Assembly: GCF_023701745.1 (NCBI RefSeq)
Contig: NZ_JAJOZB010000001.1
Span: forward strand, 1,866,501 to 1,930,500
DNA: 64,000 nucleotides
From: Streptomyces sp. RKAG293
GTDB lineage: Bacteria > Actinomycetota > Actinomycetes > Streptomycetales > Streptomycetaceae
Direction: 5' to 3'
Part shown: positions 42,096-49,806 of the stretch, piece after piece
How positions within the stretch are numbered: the stretch's first letter is position 1
Layout of the letters: the number at the start of each line of letters is the position of its first letter
The notes under the pieces: model-generated
What the model was told of the DNA's origin: nothing
What the model saw: only the letters and a program-made list of their open reading frames with translations
Database searches by the model: none
Made by a program: the position numbers and the translations under genes

Positions 42096-42695
42096 TCACA
42101 GCGCGGTGGGCAGCAGCTGCCACAGGTGCGGCCGGTCGGTGGCGCGCTGCAGAGATTCCAGCACGGCGGGCGGCGGCGCGGCGTACACCACCGGGTAGTC
42201 GGCCTCGCCGAACTCGGGACGGACCCGCCAGGCGAGCCGCTCCCGCTCCACCGAGAACCGCGCGTCCACACCCGGCTTGTTGCCCCGCGGGTCCTGCCGC
42301 GCCCAGCGCGTCCGCCCGGGCAGCAGGACGGCGACGAGGGCGTGCACCAGCGGATTGCCACCGGCTTCGTCGGTGAGGCGCTGGTAGCAGAGCCCGGTGG
42401 GGATGCCCTCGGCCCGCAGCAGCGCGGTGAGGGCGTGCGACTTGGCGTGGCAGATGCCGGTGCGCAGCCGCAGGACGTCCGAGGCGCGCCAGGTCACCCG
42501 GGGGTCGCCGGCGTCGCCGGAGTGCGGAACGGTGTCGCGGACGAACTCGAAGGCCGCCCGGGCGTAGTCGTCGGGCCCGGTGGCACCGGCGCGCAGCCGT
42601 TCCGCGGTCTCGCGCACCAGCGGATGCTCATGGTCGATGACGTCGTCGGCGGCGAGATAGGCCGCAGGACCGGGTACGTCCTGGAGGAGTTCCAT
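42096..42695 (-). CDS. Transglutaminase-like (papain-fold) protein
   Basis: Cytosolic transglutaminase-like protein of 199 residues. The candidate catalytic triad is intact: Cys82 in TGICHAKSHAL, His118 in NPLVHALV and Asp135 in RQDPRGNKPGVDA. Family members are cysteine proteases, amidases or transamidases; the substrate is unknown. It leads an operon with a B3/B4 domain protein. The promoter is clear: TTGATC, 17-bp spacer, TAGGGT, then 7 nt to ATG 42695, leaderless. A 162-bp MITE sits upstream. Confidence 0.9.
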   Translation of the reverse strand: MELLQDVPGPAAYLAADDVIDHEHPLVRETAERLRAGATGPDDYARAAFEFVRDTVPHSGDAGDPRVTWRASDVLRLRTGICHAKSHALTALLRAEGIPTGLCYQRLTDEAGGNPLVHALVAVLLPGRTRWARQDPRGNKPGVDARFSVERERLAWRVRPEFGEADYPVVYAAPPPAVLESLQRATDRPHLWQLLPTAL

Positions 42696-42702
42696 ATCCG
42701 GA

Positions 42703-42731
42703 ACCCTAGGCAGGATCGCACTCTCGATCAA
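42703..42731 (-). promoter_or_regulatory. Promoter of the transglutaminase-like / B3/B4 operon
   Basis: Minus strand: -35 TTGATC (42731-42726), 17-bp spacer, -10 TAGGGT (42708-42703), 7 nt to the ATG. Confidence 0.65.
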
Positions 42732-42770
42732 TCGAAATACGGATCAGCGCATACTTATTCAGGATGCGGG

Positions 42771-42932
42771 CTAGGGTCTGTCGTCTGGATCTCCGTGGGG
42801 GAAGGAGCGGTGTCCGGTGCGTGCAGCTGCAAGGCGGAGGAGGCGACGCGGAGCGTCGTCGACCGACGCCAACGCGGCAGATGTGCGTGCTGGACACCGC
42901 GACGCCGCGGAGATCCAGACGACAGGCCCTAG
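42771..42932. mobile_element. Miniature inverted-repeat element (MITE), 162 bp
   Basis: Terminal inverted repeats of 24 nt (42771-42794 and 42909-42932) match at 23 of 24 positions; their outermost four bases are CTAG on both sides, which may be the target duplication (IS5-type elements favour CTAG). The imperfect pairing continues inward (shared GCGGTGTCC), so the whole element could fold. It encodes no protein. The right end overlaps the STAS gene: the TAG stop (42931-42929, minus) is part of CTAG. Confidence 0.8.
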
Positions 42933-43324
42933 GCGATCGCGCCGTTCGTGGCGCCCGGCCCGGCGTCGTCCGCGTGCCGGGCCAGCGCGGACGCCAGATC
43001 GGCATGGATCTCGAAGACCCGCCCCAGCCGGGTGAGCCGGAGCAGCCTCGCGAAGGACGGATCGGCGCTGACGATCCGGATGCGGCCCCCGTTCTCGAGG
43101 GCACGCATCCGGAACCGGCAGAGCAGCGACAGACCGCTGCAGTCGATGAACGTCACGGGCCGCAGATCGATGACGAAGTCCGAGTCGGCCACCCGGGCGA
43201 GGGCGTCGAGGAAAGGGGACAGCCCCGCCGCGGCGAGGACGTCCAGTTCACCCCACAGCTCGACCACGGTGGTCCCGGCCACCGATCGCCGACTGGCGCC
43301 GAAGGCGGGCTGATCGTCGTACAT
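42929..43324 (-). CDS. STAS-domain anti-sigma-factor antagonist
   Basis: SpoIIAA/RsbV-like protein of 131 residues. The STAS core has VIDLRPVTFIDCSGLSLLCR, with phospho-acceptor Ser63 in DCSGL. When unphosphorylated it would bind and block an anti-sigma kinase. Start choice: a promoter TTGACT-18 bp-TATGAC (43406-43377, minus) would start transcription downstream of the ATG at 43381, so ATG 43324 with its G-rich site is preferred. The C-terminal tail ends in a stop codon formed by the MITE edge, so the ancestral C-terminus may have differed. No kinase or sigma gene is adjacent. Confidence 0.87.
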   Translation of the reverse strand: MYDDQPAFGASRRSVAGTTVVELWGELDVLAAAGLSPFLDALARVADSDFVIDLRPVTFIDCSGLSLLCRFRMRALENGGRIRIVSADPSFARLLRLTRLGRVFEIHADLASALARHADDAGPGATNGAIA

Positions 43325-43376
43325 GGCAGGCCCCCCACTCCTGGTGATGGGCGTGCGCCGATGCGCATGTGTACGT

Positions 43377-43406
43377 GTCATACCCGCCGGTCGGCGATGA
43401 AGTCAA
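43377..43406 (-). promoter_or_regulatory. Promoter of the STAS gene
   Basis: Minus strand: -35 TTGACT (43406-43401), 18-bp spacer, -10 TATGAC (43382-43377). A near-consensus housekeeping promoter. Confidence 0.6.
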
Positions 43407-43475
43407 CGGTTGGGACAGCAGCGGAAGTTGGCTTGTTCCGGGCCGTGGCCGGGCCGTGGGACTGCGGTGGCCGGT

Positions 43476-44570
43476 CTAGTGTCCGGCCAGCTCCGCGGCG
43501 ATGGCCGCCGCGAACGAGTCGACGTCGTCCTCCGTGGTGTCGAAGGAGCACATCCAGCGGACCTCACCGGTGTTCTCGTTCCAGAAATAGAAGCGGTAGC
43601 GCTTCTGCAGCCTCTCGCTGACCTCGCGCGGCAGGAGCGCGAAGACGGCGTTGGACTGCACCGGGCGGACGATCGTCACACCGTCGACCCCCCGGACGGC
43701 CGCTTCCAGCCGCTGCGCCATCGCGTTGGCGTGCCGCGCGCCGCGCAGCCAGAGGTCACCGGCGAGCAGCGCCTCGAACTGCACCGACACGAAGCGCATC
43801 TTGGAGGCGAGCTGCATCGACAGCTTGCGCAGATGCTTCATGGCGCGCACCCGCTCGGGGGTGAGCACGACGATGCACTCCCCCATCAGCAGGCCGTTCT
43901 TGGTACCGCCGAAGGAGAGGATGTCGACCCCGGCGTCGGTGGTGAACGCCGCGAGCGGCACACCGAGGGTGGCGGCGGCGTTGGAGATCCGCGCCCCGTC
44001 CAGGTGGACGGCCATGCCGTGCTGGTGGGCGTGGTCGCAGATCGCCCGGATCTCGTCGGGGGTGTAGCAGGTGCCCAGTTCGGTGGTCTGGGTGATCGAG
44101 ACGACCTGCGGCTGCGCCCGGTGCTCGTCCTCGAAGCCGAACGCCTGGAGGTCGATCAGCTCGGGGGTGAGCTTGCCGTCCGGCGTCGGGACGGTCAGCA
44201 GCTTGAGGCCGCCGACCCGCTCCGGAGCGCCGCACTCGTCCACGTTGATGTGCGCGGACTCCGCGCAGATGACCGCGCCCCAGCGCTCGGTGACGGACTG
44301 CAGCGCCGTGACGTTGGCGCCGGTGCCGTTGAATACCGGGAAGACCTCCGCGCGCGGGCCGAAGTGGCCGCGGAAGATGTCCTGCAGATGGGCGGTGTAG
44401 TCGTCCTCGCCGTAGGCGACCTGGTGGCCGCCGTTGGCGAGGGCCAGGGCGGTGAGCACCTCGGGGTGCACGCCGGCGTAGTTGTCGCTGGCGAAGCCGC
44501 GGACCTCGGGGTCGTGGCGCCGGACGGCGTCGGTGGCGAGCTGCTCGCTCACGGTTGGGGCGTCAGCCAC
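43476..44570 (-). CDS. Threonine aldolase / beta-eliminating lyase family protein
   Basis: PLP enzyme of 364 residues of the low-specificity threonine-aldolase family, which splits threonine-type beta-hydroxy amino acids into glycine and an aldehyde. Segments are FASDNYAGVHPEV (26-38), YGEDDYT, NGTGANVTAL, VHLDGARISNAA (188-199) and the PLP lysine K224 in SFGGTKNG. It is third in an operon with DUF6421 and an SDR gene; its start lies 22 bp inside the SDR gene. The pairing with an SDR suggests that a hydroxy-amino acid or its oxidised form is processed in sequence. Confidence 0.93.
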   Translation of the reverse strand: MADAPTVSEQLATDAVRRHDPEVRGFASDNYAGVHPEVLTALALANGGHQVAYGEDDYTAHLQDIFRGHFGPRAEVFPVFNGTGANVTALQSVTERWGAVICAESAHINVDECGAPERVGGLKLLTVPTPDGKLTPELIDLQAFGFEDEHRAQPQVVSITQTTELGTCYTPDEIRAICDHAHQHGMAVHLDGARISNAAATLGVPLAAFTTDAGVDILSFGGTKNGLLMGECIVVLTPERVRAMKHLRKLSMQLASKMRFVSVQFEALLAGDLWLRGARHANAMAQRLEAAVRGVDGVTIVRPVQSNAVFALLPREVSERLQKRYRFYFWNENTGEVRWMCSFDTTEDDVDSFAAAIAAELAGH

Positions 44571-45337
44571 AGTCGGGTTCCGTTCACTTCCTCGGCGGGC
44601 CGGTTCCAGATGTCCGTGACGGCCTCGGCGAGGTCCGTCACATCGGTGAAGCCGGCGAATTTGGCGTTCGGGCGCTGCGCCCGCATCTCATCGTGCACCA
44701 GCGCCTTGATGACGACGACGCTGGCCGCCGCGGTGAGCGGGTCGGTGCCCGCCAGCTTGCGGAACGAGTCCCCCATGGCGAGGGTCCAGGCCTCGGCGGC
44801 GGCCTTCGACGCCGCGTAGGCGGCGTTGCCGGCCGTCGGGCTGCTGGCACCGGCGGCGCTGATCAGCACATAGCGGCCCCGCGTGCTGCGCAGCAGCGGG
44901 TCGTGGAACGCCAGCGAGGTGTGCTGGACGGTGCGGATCAGCAGCTTGTGCAGGAAGTCCCAGTCGGAGAGGTCGGTCTCGGTGAACGACGCGGAGCCGC
45001 GCCAGCCGCCGACCAGATGGACCAGACCGTCGACCGGACCGTGGTCCTTCTCGATCCGCTCGGCCCACTCACGGGTCGCGTCGGGGTCGAGCAGGTCCAC
45101 GATCTCGCCGGTGATGTCCGCACCGCCGGCGTCGAAACGGGCCTGGTCGACGGCTTGCGCGAGCCGTTCGGGATTCGCGTCGGCGGCGACGACATGAGCG
45201 CCCGCCCTGGCGAGCCGCTGGAGCATCGCTCGGCCGGCCGGTCCGCCGGCCCCCGCCACCGCGATGACCGCTCCCTGGAGCGGTCCCTGGCTTTCGGTCC
45301 CGTTCGTCATCTTCGCCTCCTCGGCCGCGTCGCTCAC
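44549..45337 (-). CDS. Short-chain dehydrogenase/reductase
   Basis: Classical SDR of 262 residues. The nucleotide-binding glycine motif is VAGAGGPAGRAM (about 27-38), a VVAADANPERL segment and acidic residue point to NAD(P) use, NAG-equivalent is HLVGGWRG, and the catalytic Ser/Tyr/Lys are in LISAAGASS and AAYAASKAAAE. It starts with GTG 45337, overlapping the DUF6421 stop by 4 bp, and overlaps the threonine aldolase start by 22 bp. It is the middle gene of a tightly coupled operon. Substrate unknown. Confidence 0.92.
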   Translation of the reverse strand: MSDAAEEAKMTNGTESQGPLQGAVIAVAGAGGPAGRAMLQRLARAGAHVVAADANPERLAQAVDQARFDAGGADITGEIVDLLDPDATREWAERIEKDHGPVDGLVHLVGGWRGSASFTETDLSDWDFLHKLLIRTVQHTSLAFHDPLLRSTRGRYVLISAAGASSPTAGNAAYAASKAAAEAWTLAMGDSFRKLAGTDPLTAAASVVVIKALVHDEMRAQRPNAKFAGFTDVTDLAEAVTDIWNRPAEEVNGTRLWLTPQP

Positions 45338-46731
45338 GCCGCCGTCCGTACGACGCCGCTCGCGGTGATCCCCTTGGTCGAGGCGATCACATCGCGCAGC
45401 TTCTTCGCGAGTGCCTCATAGAACATGCTCAGCGGGAACTCGTCGACGAGCACCTCGTCCACGAGCTTGCGCGGCGGCAGCGAGAGGTCGAGGGCGTCCG
45501 GGCCCTTGGCCCACACCGATCCGGGGTGGGGCGAGAGGTACGTCGCGACCAGGTCGTACGCGGCGAACCAGTGCACGAGCTTGGGGCGGTCGATGCCGTC
45601 GCGGTACAGCTTCTCGATGTCGGCGCAGAGCTGGTTGGTGACCTGGGGAGCCAGCTCCCAGTCGATGTGCAGGGTGTTGTCCGTCCAGCGTACGGCGTCG
45701 TGCTTGTGCAGGTAGGAGAAGAGCAGCTGGCCGCCCAGGCCGTCGTAGTTGCGGACCCGCTCGCCGGTGACCGGGAAGCGGAAGAGGCGGTCGAAGAGGA
45801 TCGCGTACTGCACGCCCAGGCCCATCGGGTGGCCCTCGGCCTGCAGCTTCACGGCCTCCTTGAAGGTCGTGAGGTCACAGCGCAGCTCTTCGAGGCCGTA
45901 CATCCAGAACGGTGCCCGCTGCTTGATCATGAAGGGGTCGAACGGCAGGTCGCCGTGGCTGTGGGTGCGGTCGTGGATCATGTCCCACAGCACGAACGTC
46001 TGCTGGGAGAGCTCCTGGTCCTCGATGAGCCGGACGGCCTCACCGGGCAGTTCCAGGCCGAGGGTGTCCACGGCGGCGGCGGTCACGGCCCGGAAGCGGG
46101 CGGCCTCGCGGTCGCAGAAGATGCCGCCCCAGGTCCAGCGCTCGGGCGCCTGGCGGACGGCCACGGTCTCCGGGAAGAGCACCGCGGAGTTGGTGTCGTA
46201 ACCGGGCGTGAAGTCCTGGAACGTGATCGGCACGAACAGCGGGTTGTCGTAGCGGGTGCGCTCCAGCTCGGCGAGCCAGTCGGGCCACACGACGCGCAGG
46301 GCGACGGCTTCCAGGTTGCGGTCCGGGTTGCCGTTCTGCGTGTACATCGGGAAGACGACCAGGTGCTGCAGGCCGTCGCGGCGGTCGGCGGCGGGCTGGA
46401 AGGCCAGCAGCGAGTCCAGGAAGTCCGGGACGCCGAAGCCGCCGTCGGCCCAGCGGCGCAGGTCGGTGACGAGCGCCTGGTGGTACGCCGAGTCGTGCGG
46501 CACCAGCGGGGAGAGCTGCTCGATCGCGTCGATGACGCGCTCCAGGGTGCGCTCCACATCGGCCAGCGGCGGTACGACCTCGGCGGAGAAGTCGATCGAG
46601 CCGTCCTTCTGCTGCCAGGGCCTGATGGCTTCCACGGCTTGCTTCAGTACGGCCCACGCCGGATGCGAGGCGATGTCCTCGCCGGATATCCCGGCCCCGT
46701 CAGCCACTACAGCCGAAAGATTTTCACTCAT
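45334..46731 (-). CDS. DUF6421 family protein
   Basis: Large soluble protein of 465 residues of an actinobacterial family with no known function. No signal peptide or TM is seen. Striking conserved-looking segments are FVLWDMIHDRTHSHGDLPFDPFM (split: HDRTH at about 255, SHGDLPFDPF), PMYTQNGNPDRN, TWGGIFCDREAARF and YNDFGLGG-like RNYDGLGGQLLFSYLHKHDAV. The clustered His/Asp/Glu could bind a metal, which is my inference. AAGGAGGGG precedes ATG 46731. First gene of the operon with an SDR and a threonine aldolase, so it probably acts in the same pathway. Confidence 0.85.
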   Translation of the reverse strand: MSENLSAVVADGAGISGEDIASHPAWAVLKQAVEAIRPWQQKDGSIDFSAEVVPPLADVERTLERVIDAIEQLSPLVPHDSAYHQALVTDLRRWADGGFGVPDFLDSLLAFQPAADRRDGLQHLVVFPMYTQNGNPDRNLEAVALRVVWPDWLAELERTRYDNPLFVPITFQDFTPGYDTNSAVLFPETVAVRQAPERWTWGGIFCDREAARFRAVTAAAVDTLGLELPGEAVRLIEDQELSQQTFVLWDMIHDRTHSHGDLPFDPFMIKQRAPFWMYGLEELRCDLTTFKEAVKLQAEGHPMGLGVQYAILFDRLFRFPVTGERVRNYDGLGGQLLFSYLHKHDAVRWTDNTLHIDWELAPQVTNQLCADIEKLYRDGIDRPKLVHWFAAYDLVATYLSPHPGSVWAKGPDALDLSLPPRKLVDEVLVDEFPLSMFYEALAKKLRDVIASTKGITASGVVRTAA

Positions 46732-46770
46732 GACCCCTCCTTCACAGAAGAAACGCGCTTGATCCGCCAA

Positions 46771-46838
46771 GGAAGCGTATCTATACGAGCTTCCTCCGTT
46801 CAAGGGGGGTCGGAACAGATTATCCTGTGCGACCCCCC
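46771..46838. promoter_or_regulatory. Two inverted repeats upstream of the DUF6421 operon
   Basis: Repeat A (46804-46838): GGGGGGTCG paired with CGACCCCCC, with a nested ACAG/CTGT inside the loop. Repeat B (46771-46794): GGAAGC and GCTTCC around GTAT-CT-ATAC. They lie 40-107 bp before ATG 46731 and could be operators or RNA hairpins in a long leader. Confidence 0.55.
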
Positions 46839-47097
46839 ACAAGACCGGTCATTTTCCTGTCATGCACCGTTCTCGCGATGACTTCTGTTAGTTGCGTCAT
46901 GACGGGACGAGCGACCTTCGGGACATTGCTCCCTTATGACTACAAAGCGACTTCGTTCCAGTCTCGCCCAGCTTTCCGGCGCGCGCGATCCCCGCGCCGC
47001 ATCCCCGCGGGCCCGGTGGCAGCCCGGCGGGGCGGCACGCCCTCGCACGAGTGACGGAACCGGCCGGCCGGGGTCCGGCGGCGGTAGGAGAGGGGTC
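46839..47097. other. Intergenic region, promoter DNA for both sides
   Basis: An AT-richer segment (46839-46960) between divergent units, probably with promoters. A 95-codon frame from 46936 leads into the small ORF at 47098, but its first codons (ACT, ACA, CGA, CTT, CGT) are unlike genes here, so it is not called. Confidence 0.35.
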
Positions 47098-47223
47098 ATG
47101 AGTACCCGCGCTGTCCTCGTCGCCGCACTGATCACCGGATTCGTCCTCGGCACGGCGGGTGTCCGTTCCGCGCACTCCGCGCCGTCACACCACGTTCCAC
47201 CCGCCGTCACCGCCCGTCCCTAG
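47098..47223 (+). CDS. Small secreted or membrane peptide, hypothetical
   Basis: An ORF of 41 residues with a strong GGAGAGGGG site before the ATG. The sequence MSTRAVLVAALITGFVLGT looks like a signal peptide or a single TM, followed by AGVRSAHSAP and a short His/Pro tail. Its stop TAG is also the first bases of the -10 box of the next gene. It may be real or a chance frame; I recognise no family. Confidence 0.4.
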   Translation: MSTRAVLVAALITGFVLGTAGVRSAHSAPSHHVPPAVTARP

Positions 47224-47233
47224 GATGTCGGCC

Positions 47234-47929
47234 ATGAACTTCCTCACCGTCGGTCACCGGGGTGTCATGGGCGTGGAGCCCGAGAACACCCTGCGTTCCT
47301 TCGCCCGCGCCGAGCGCGAGGGGCTGGACCAGATCGAGCTCGATCTGCACCTGAGCAAGGACGGCGCGCTCGTCGTCATGCATGACGCGGAGGTGGACCG
47401 CACCACGGACGGCACCGGCCGGATCGGCGACCTCACCCTCGACGAGCTGCGGGAGCTGGACGCGGGGCAGGGCGAACGGGTGCCCGTCCTCGAAGAGGTG
47501 CTGGACGCGGTCTCCGGGCCGATCCAGGCCGAGATCAAGGACGTGGCCGCCGCCCGGGTGCTCGCGAAGGTGCTGCGCGAGCGCGACGAGGTGGGCCGGG
47601 TGAGCGTGCTGTCCTTCCACGACGAGGCGCTGCGCGAGATCCACGAACTGCTGCCGGAGTCGCACCGCGTGCTGGTCGCCAGCGAACTCGGCCGGGACCT
47701 GGTGTCGCGCGCACGGGCGGTGGGCGCCCGGATGGTCAGCCTGGAACTGCCGCAGCTCAGCCTCGACGTGGTCCGGCGGTGCCGGGACGCGGGGCTCGCG
47801 GTGATCGCGTGGACGGTGAACACTCCGCAGGAACTGGACCTGGCGCACGCGCTCGGGCTGGACGGCATCGTGACCGACCTGCCGTCCATCGACGGGCGGG
47901 CGATGCGTCGGATCGCCGGACGGGCCTGA
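47234..47929 (+). CDS. Glycerophosphodiester phosphodiesterase
   Basis: GDPD-family TIM-barrel enzyme of 231 residues that splits glycerophosphodiesters into glycerol-3-phosphate and an alcohol. Catalytic and metal residues are seen: H8 in VGHRG, E15 in EPENT, E36/D38 in IELDLHL, and H50 in VMHDAEVDRTTDG. There is no signal peptide, so it is cytosolic. Start choice: TAGGAT (47221-47226) is 7 nt before ATG 47234, so leaderless; an ATG at 47225 is the alternative. Confidence 0.92.
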   Translation: MNFLTVGHRGVMGVEPENTLRSFARAEREGLDQIELDLHLSKDGALVVMHDAEVDRTTDGTGRIGDLTLDELRELDAGQGERVPVLEEVLDAVSGPIQAEIKDVAAARVLAKVLRERDEVGRVSVLSFHDEALREIHELLPESHRVLVASELGRDLVSRARAVGARMVSLELPQLSLDVVRRCRDAGLAVIAWTVNTPQELDLAHALGLDGIVTDLPSIDGRAMRRIAGRA

Positions 47930-47974
47930 CCGGTACGGCTCCTGGCGAGGCGCGGGGCAACACTCCGGACACAA

Positions 47975-47993
47975 ACGTCCGGCATTCGGACGT
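47975..47993. terminator. Possible terminator after the GDPD gene
   Basis: ACGTCCG-GCATT-CGGACGT, a 7-bp perfect stem with a 5-nt loop, 45 nt past the stop. It could instead be an operator for the transporter operon that follows. Confidence 0.4.
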
Positions 47994-48043
47994 ACGCTCC
48001 CGCGGCCTGGACAGATTCGCCCGGCCGATGTCAATGTCCGGCC

Positions 48044-48937
48044 ATGCGTTCCGCGAACCTGCTGTCCCCGCGCCTCGCCGCCATCGCCGCGGCCGCCCTG
48101 CTCACCCTCGCCGCCGCCGGCTGCGCGCCCCAGGAGGACGACTCCGCGGGCGGCACCGCCACGCCCTCGGGAACGTCCGCCGCGAGCTGTGCCCCCACCG
48201 GTCTGTCCACCCGCACGGCGGGCAAGCTGACGGTGGGCACGGACACGCCCGCGTACGACCCCTGGTTCACCGATGACAAGCCCGCCAACGGCAAGGGCTT
48301 CGAGTCGGCCGTCACCTACGCCGTCGCCAAGCAGCTCGGCTACGCCCAGGCCGATGTGGTCTGGCAGACCGTGGCCTTCAACAACGCCTTCGCGCCCGGC
48401 GCGAAGGCCTTCGACTTCGACATCAACCAGGTCTCGATCAGCGACGACCGCAAGAAGGCCGTCGACTTCTCGTCCGGCTACTACGACGTGCGCCAGGCCG
48501 TCATCACGCTCAAGACCTCGAAGATCGCGAACGCGAGGACGATCGCCGACCTGCGGGGCGCCAAGCTCGGCGCCCAGGTCGGCACCACCAGCCTGGACGT
48601 GCTCAACGACGTCATCAAGCCGACCCAGGCACCCGCCGTCTACCAGAAGAACGACCTCGCCAAGAGCGCGCTGAAGAACGGTCAGGTGGACGGCATCGTC
48701 GTCGACCTGCCCACCGCGTTCTACATCACCGGCGCCGAGGTGCCGGAGGCCAAGGTCGTCGGGCAGTTCGAGACCGGCGGCGCCCGGCAGGAGCAGTTCG
48801 GCCTCGTCCTGGACAAGGGCAGCAAGCTCACGGCGTGCGTCAGCAAGGCCGTCGACGCGCTGCGCAAGGACGGCACGCTGGCCGGGCTGGAGAAGCAGTG
48901 GCTGTCCGAGGCCGTCGACGCGCCGGTGCTGAAGTGA
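48044..48937 (+). CDS. Polar amino-acid ABC transporter substrate-binding lipoprotein
   Basis: Family-3 solute-binding protein of 297 residues. A signal peptide with lipobox LAAAGC (Cys about 27) and an acidic linker precede the domain that begins LTVGTDTPAYDPWF (about 62-75), with DFDINQVSISDDRKKAVDFS and VGTTSLDVLND typical of glutamate/cystine/polar amino-acid binders. First gene of a three-gene operon with permease and ATPase. GTCAAT lies 8 nt before the ATG with a CTGGAC 17 bp further up, a possible near-leaderless promoter. Ligand unknown. Confidence 0.93.
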   Translation: MRSANLLSPRLAAIAAAALLTLAAAGCAPQEDDSAGGTATPSGTSAASCAPTGLSTRTAGKLTVGTDTPAYDPWFTDDKPANGKGFESAVTYAVAKQLGYAQADVVWQTVAFNNAFAPGAKAFDFDINQVSISDDRKKAVDFSSGYYDVRQAVITLKTSKIANARTIADLRGAKLGAQVGTTSLDVLNDVIKPTQAPAVYQKNDLAKSALKNGQVDGIVVDLPTAFYITGAEVPEAKVVGQFETGGARQEQFGLVLDKGSKLTACVSKAVDALRKDGTLAGLEKQWLSEAVDAPVLK

Positions 48938-49806
48938 CGGTGGAGGACGTCCGGCCGGACACCTACCGGCCGTCCGAGCGGCGGATCGAACGGGAGCGCT
49001 TCCGGCGCGCCCGCACCCGGCGCGCGGTGACGATCGGCGCCGTCAGCTCCCTCGCCACCGCCGGGCTGCTCATCGGGCTCGTCGTCAGCTCCCCGGGATG
49101 GCAGCGCACCAAGGAGACCTTCTTCAACGCGCACGACGCACGCGCGTCGCTGCCGAAGATCCTCGACGGGCTCTGGCTCAACCTCCAGCTGATGGTGGTG
49201 TGCGGAGCGGTCGTCCTGGTCCTCGGGCTGCTGCTCGCCATCACCCGCACCCTGCGCGGACCGGTGTTCTTCCCGCTGCGGGCGCTCGCCACCGCCTATG
49301 TCGACTTCTTCCGCGGTCTGCCGCTGATCATCTGCCTGCTCGGCGTGGTCTTCGGCGTCCCCGCGCTGCGGCTGCAGGGCGTCACCACCGACCCGGTGGT
49401 GCTGGGCGGGACGGCACTGGTGCTCACCTACTCGGCGTACGTCGCCGAGGTCTTCCGGGCCGGGATCGACACCGTCCACCCCAGCCAGCGCGCCGCCGCC
49501 CGCTCGCTGGGGCTGAGCAGCGCGCAGACCATGCGCCACGTGGTACTGCCGCAGGCTGTCCGGCGGGTGGTGCCCCCGCTGCTGAACGACCTGGTCTCAC
49601 TGCAGAAGGACACCGGTCTGGTGTCGATCGCCGGCGCGGTCGACGCGGTGTACGCGGCGCAGATCTACGCGGGCAAGACCTTCAACTACACCTCGTACGT
49701 CGTCGCCGGCCTGATCTTCGTCGCGCTCACCATTCCGATGACGCGCTTCACCGACTGGATCACCGCCCGGATGAACCGCCGCCAGTCGCAGGGAGGAACC
49801 GTATGA
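48934..49806 (+). CDS. Polar amino-acid ABC transporter permease
   Basis: HisM/GlnP-type permease of 290 residues with a charged N-terminus (1-30), about five TM helices and the EAA loop SQRAAARSLGLSSAQTMRHVVLPQAVRR (split at about 188-215). GTG 48934 overlaps the binding-protein stop by 4 bp and its own stop overlaps the ATPase start by 4 bp. As only one permease is present, it probably acts as a homodimer. Confidence 0.94.
   Translation: MTVEDVRPDTYRPSERRIERERFRRARTRRAVTIGAVSSLATAGLLIGLVVSSPGWQRTKETFFNAHDARASLPKILDGLWLNLQLMVVCGAVVLVLGLLLAITRTLRGPVFFPLRALATAYVDFFRGLPLIICLLGVVFGVPALRLQGVTTDPVVLGGTALVLTYSAYVAEVFRAGIDTVHPSQRAAARSLGLSSAQTMRHVVLPQAVRRVVPPLLNDLVSLQKDTGLVSIAGAVDAVYAAQIYAGKTFNYTSYVVAGLIFVALTIPMTRFTDWITARMNRRQSQGGTV

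Noticed and set aside
46936..47097. Longer version of the small ORF ending at 47223
   Set aside because: Early codons are atypical (ACT, ACA, CGA, CTT) and the strong ribosome site lies only before ATG 47098.
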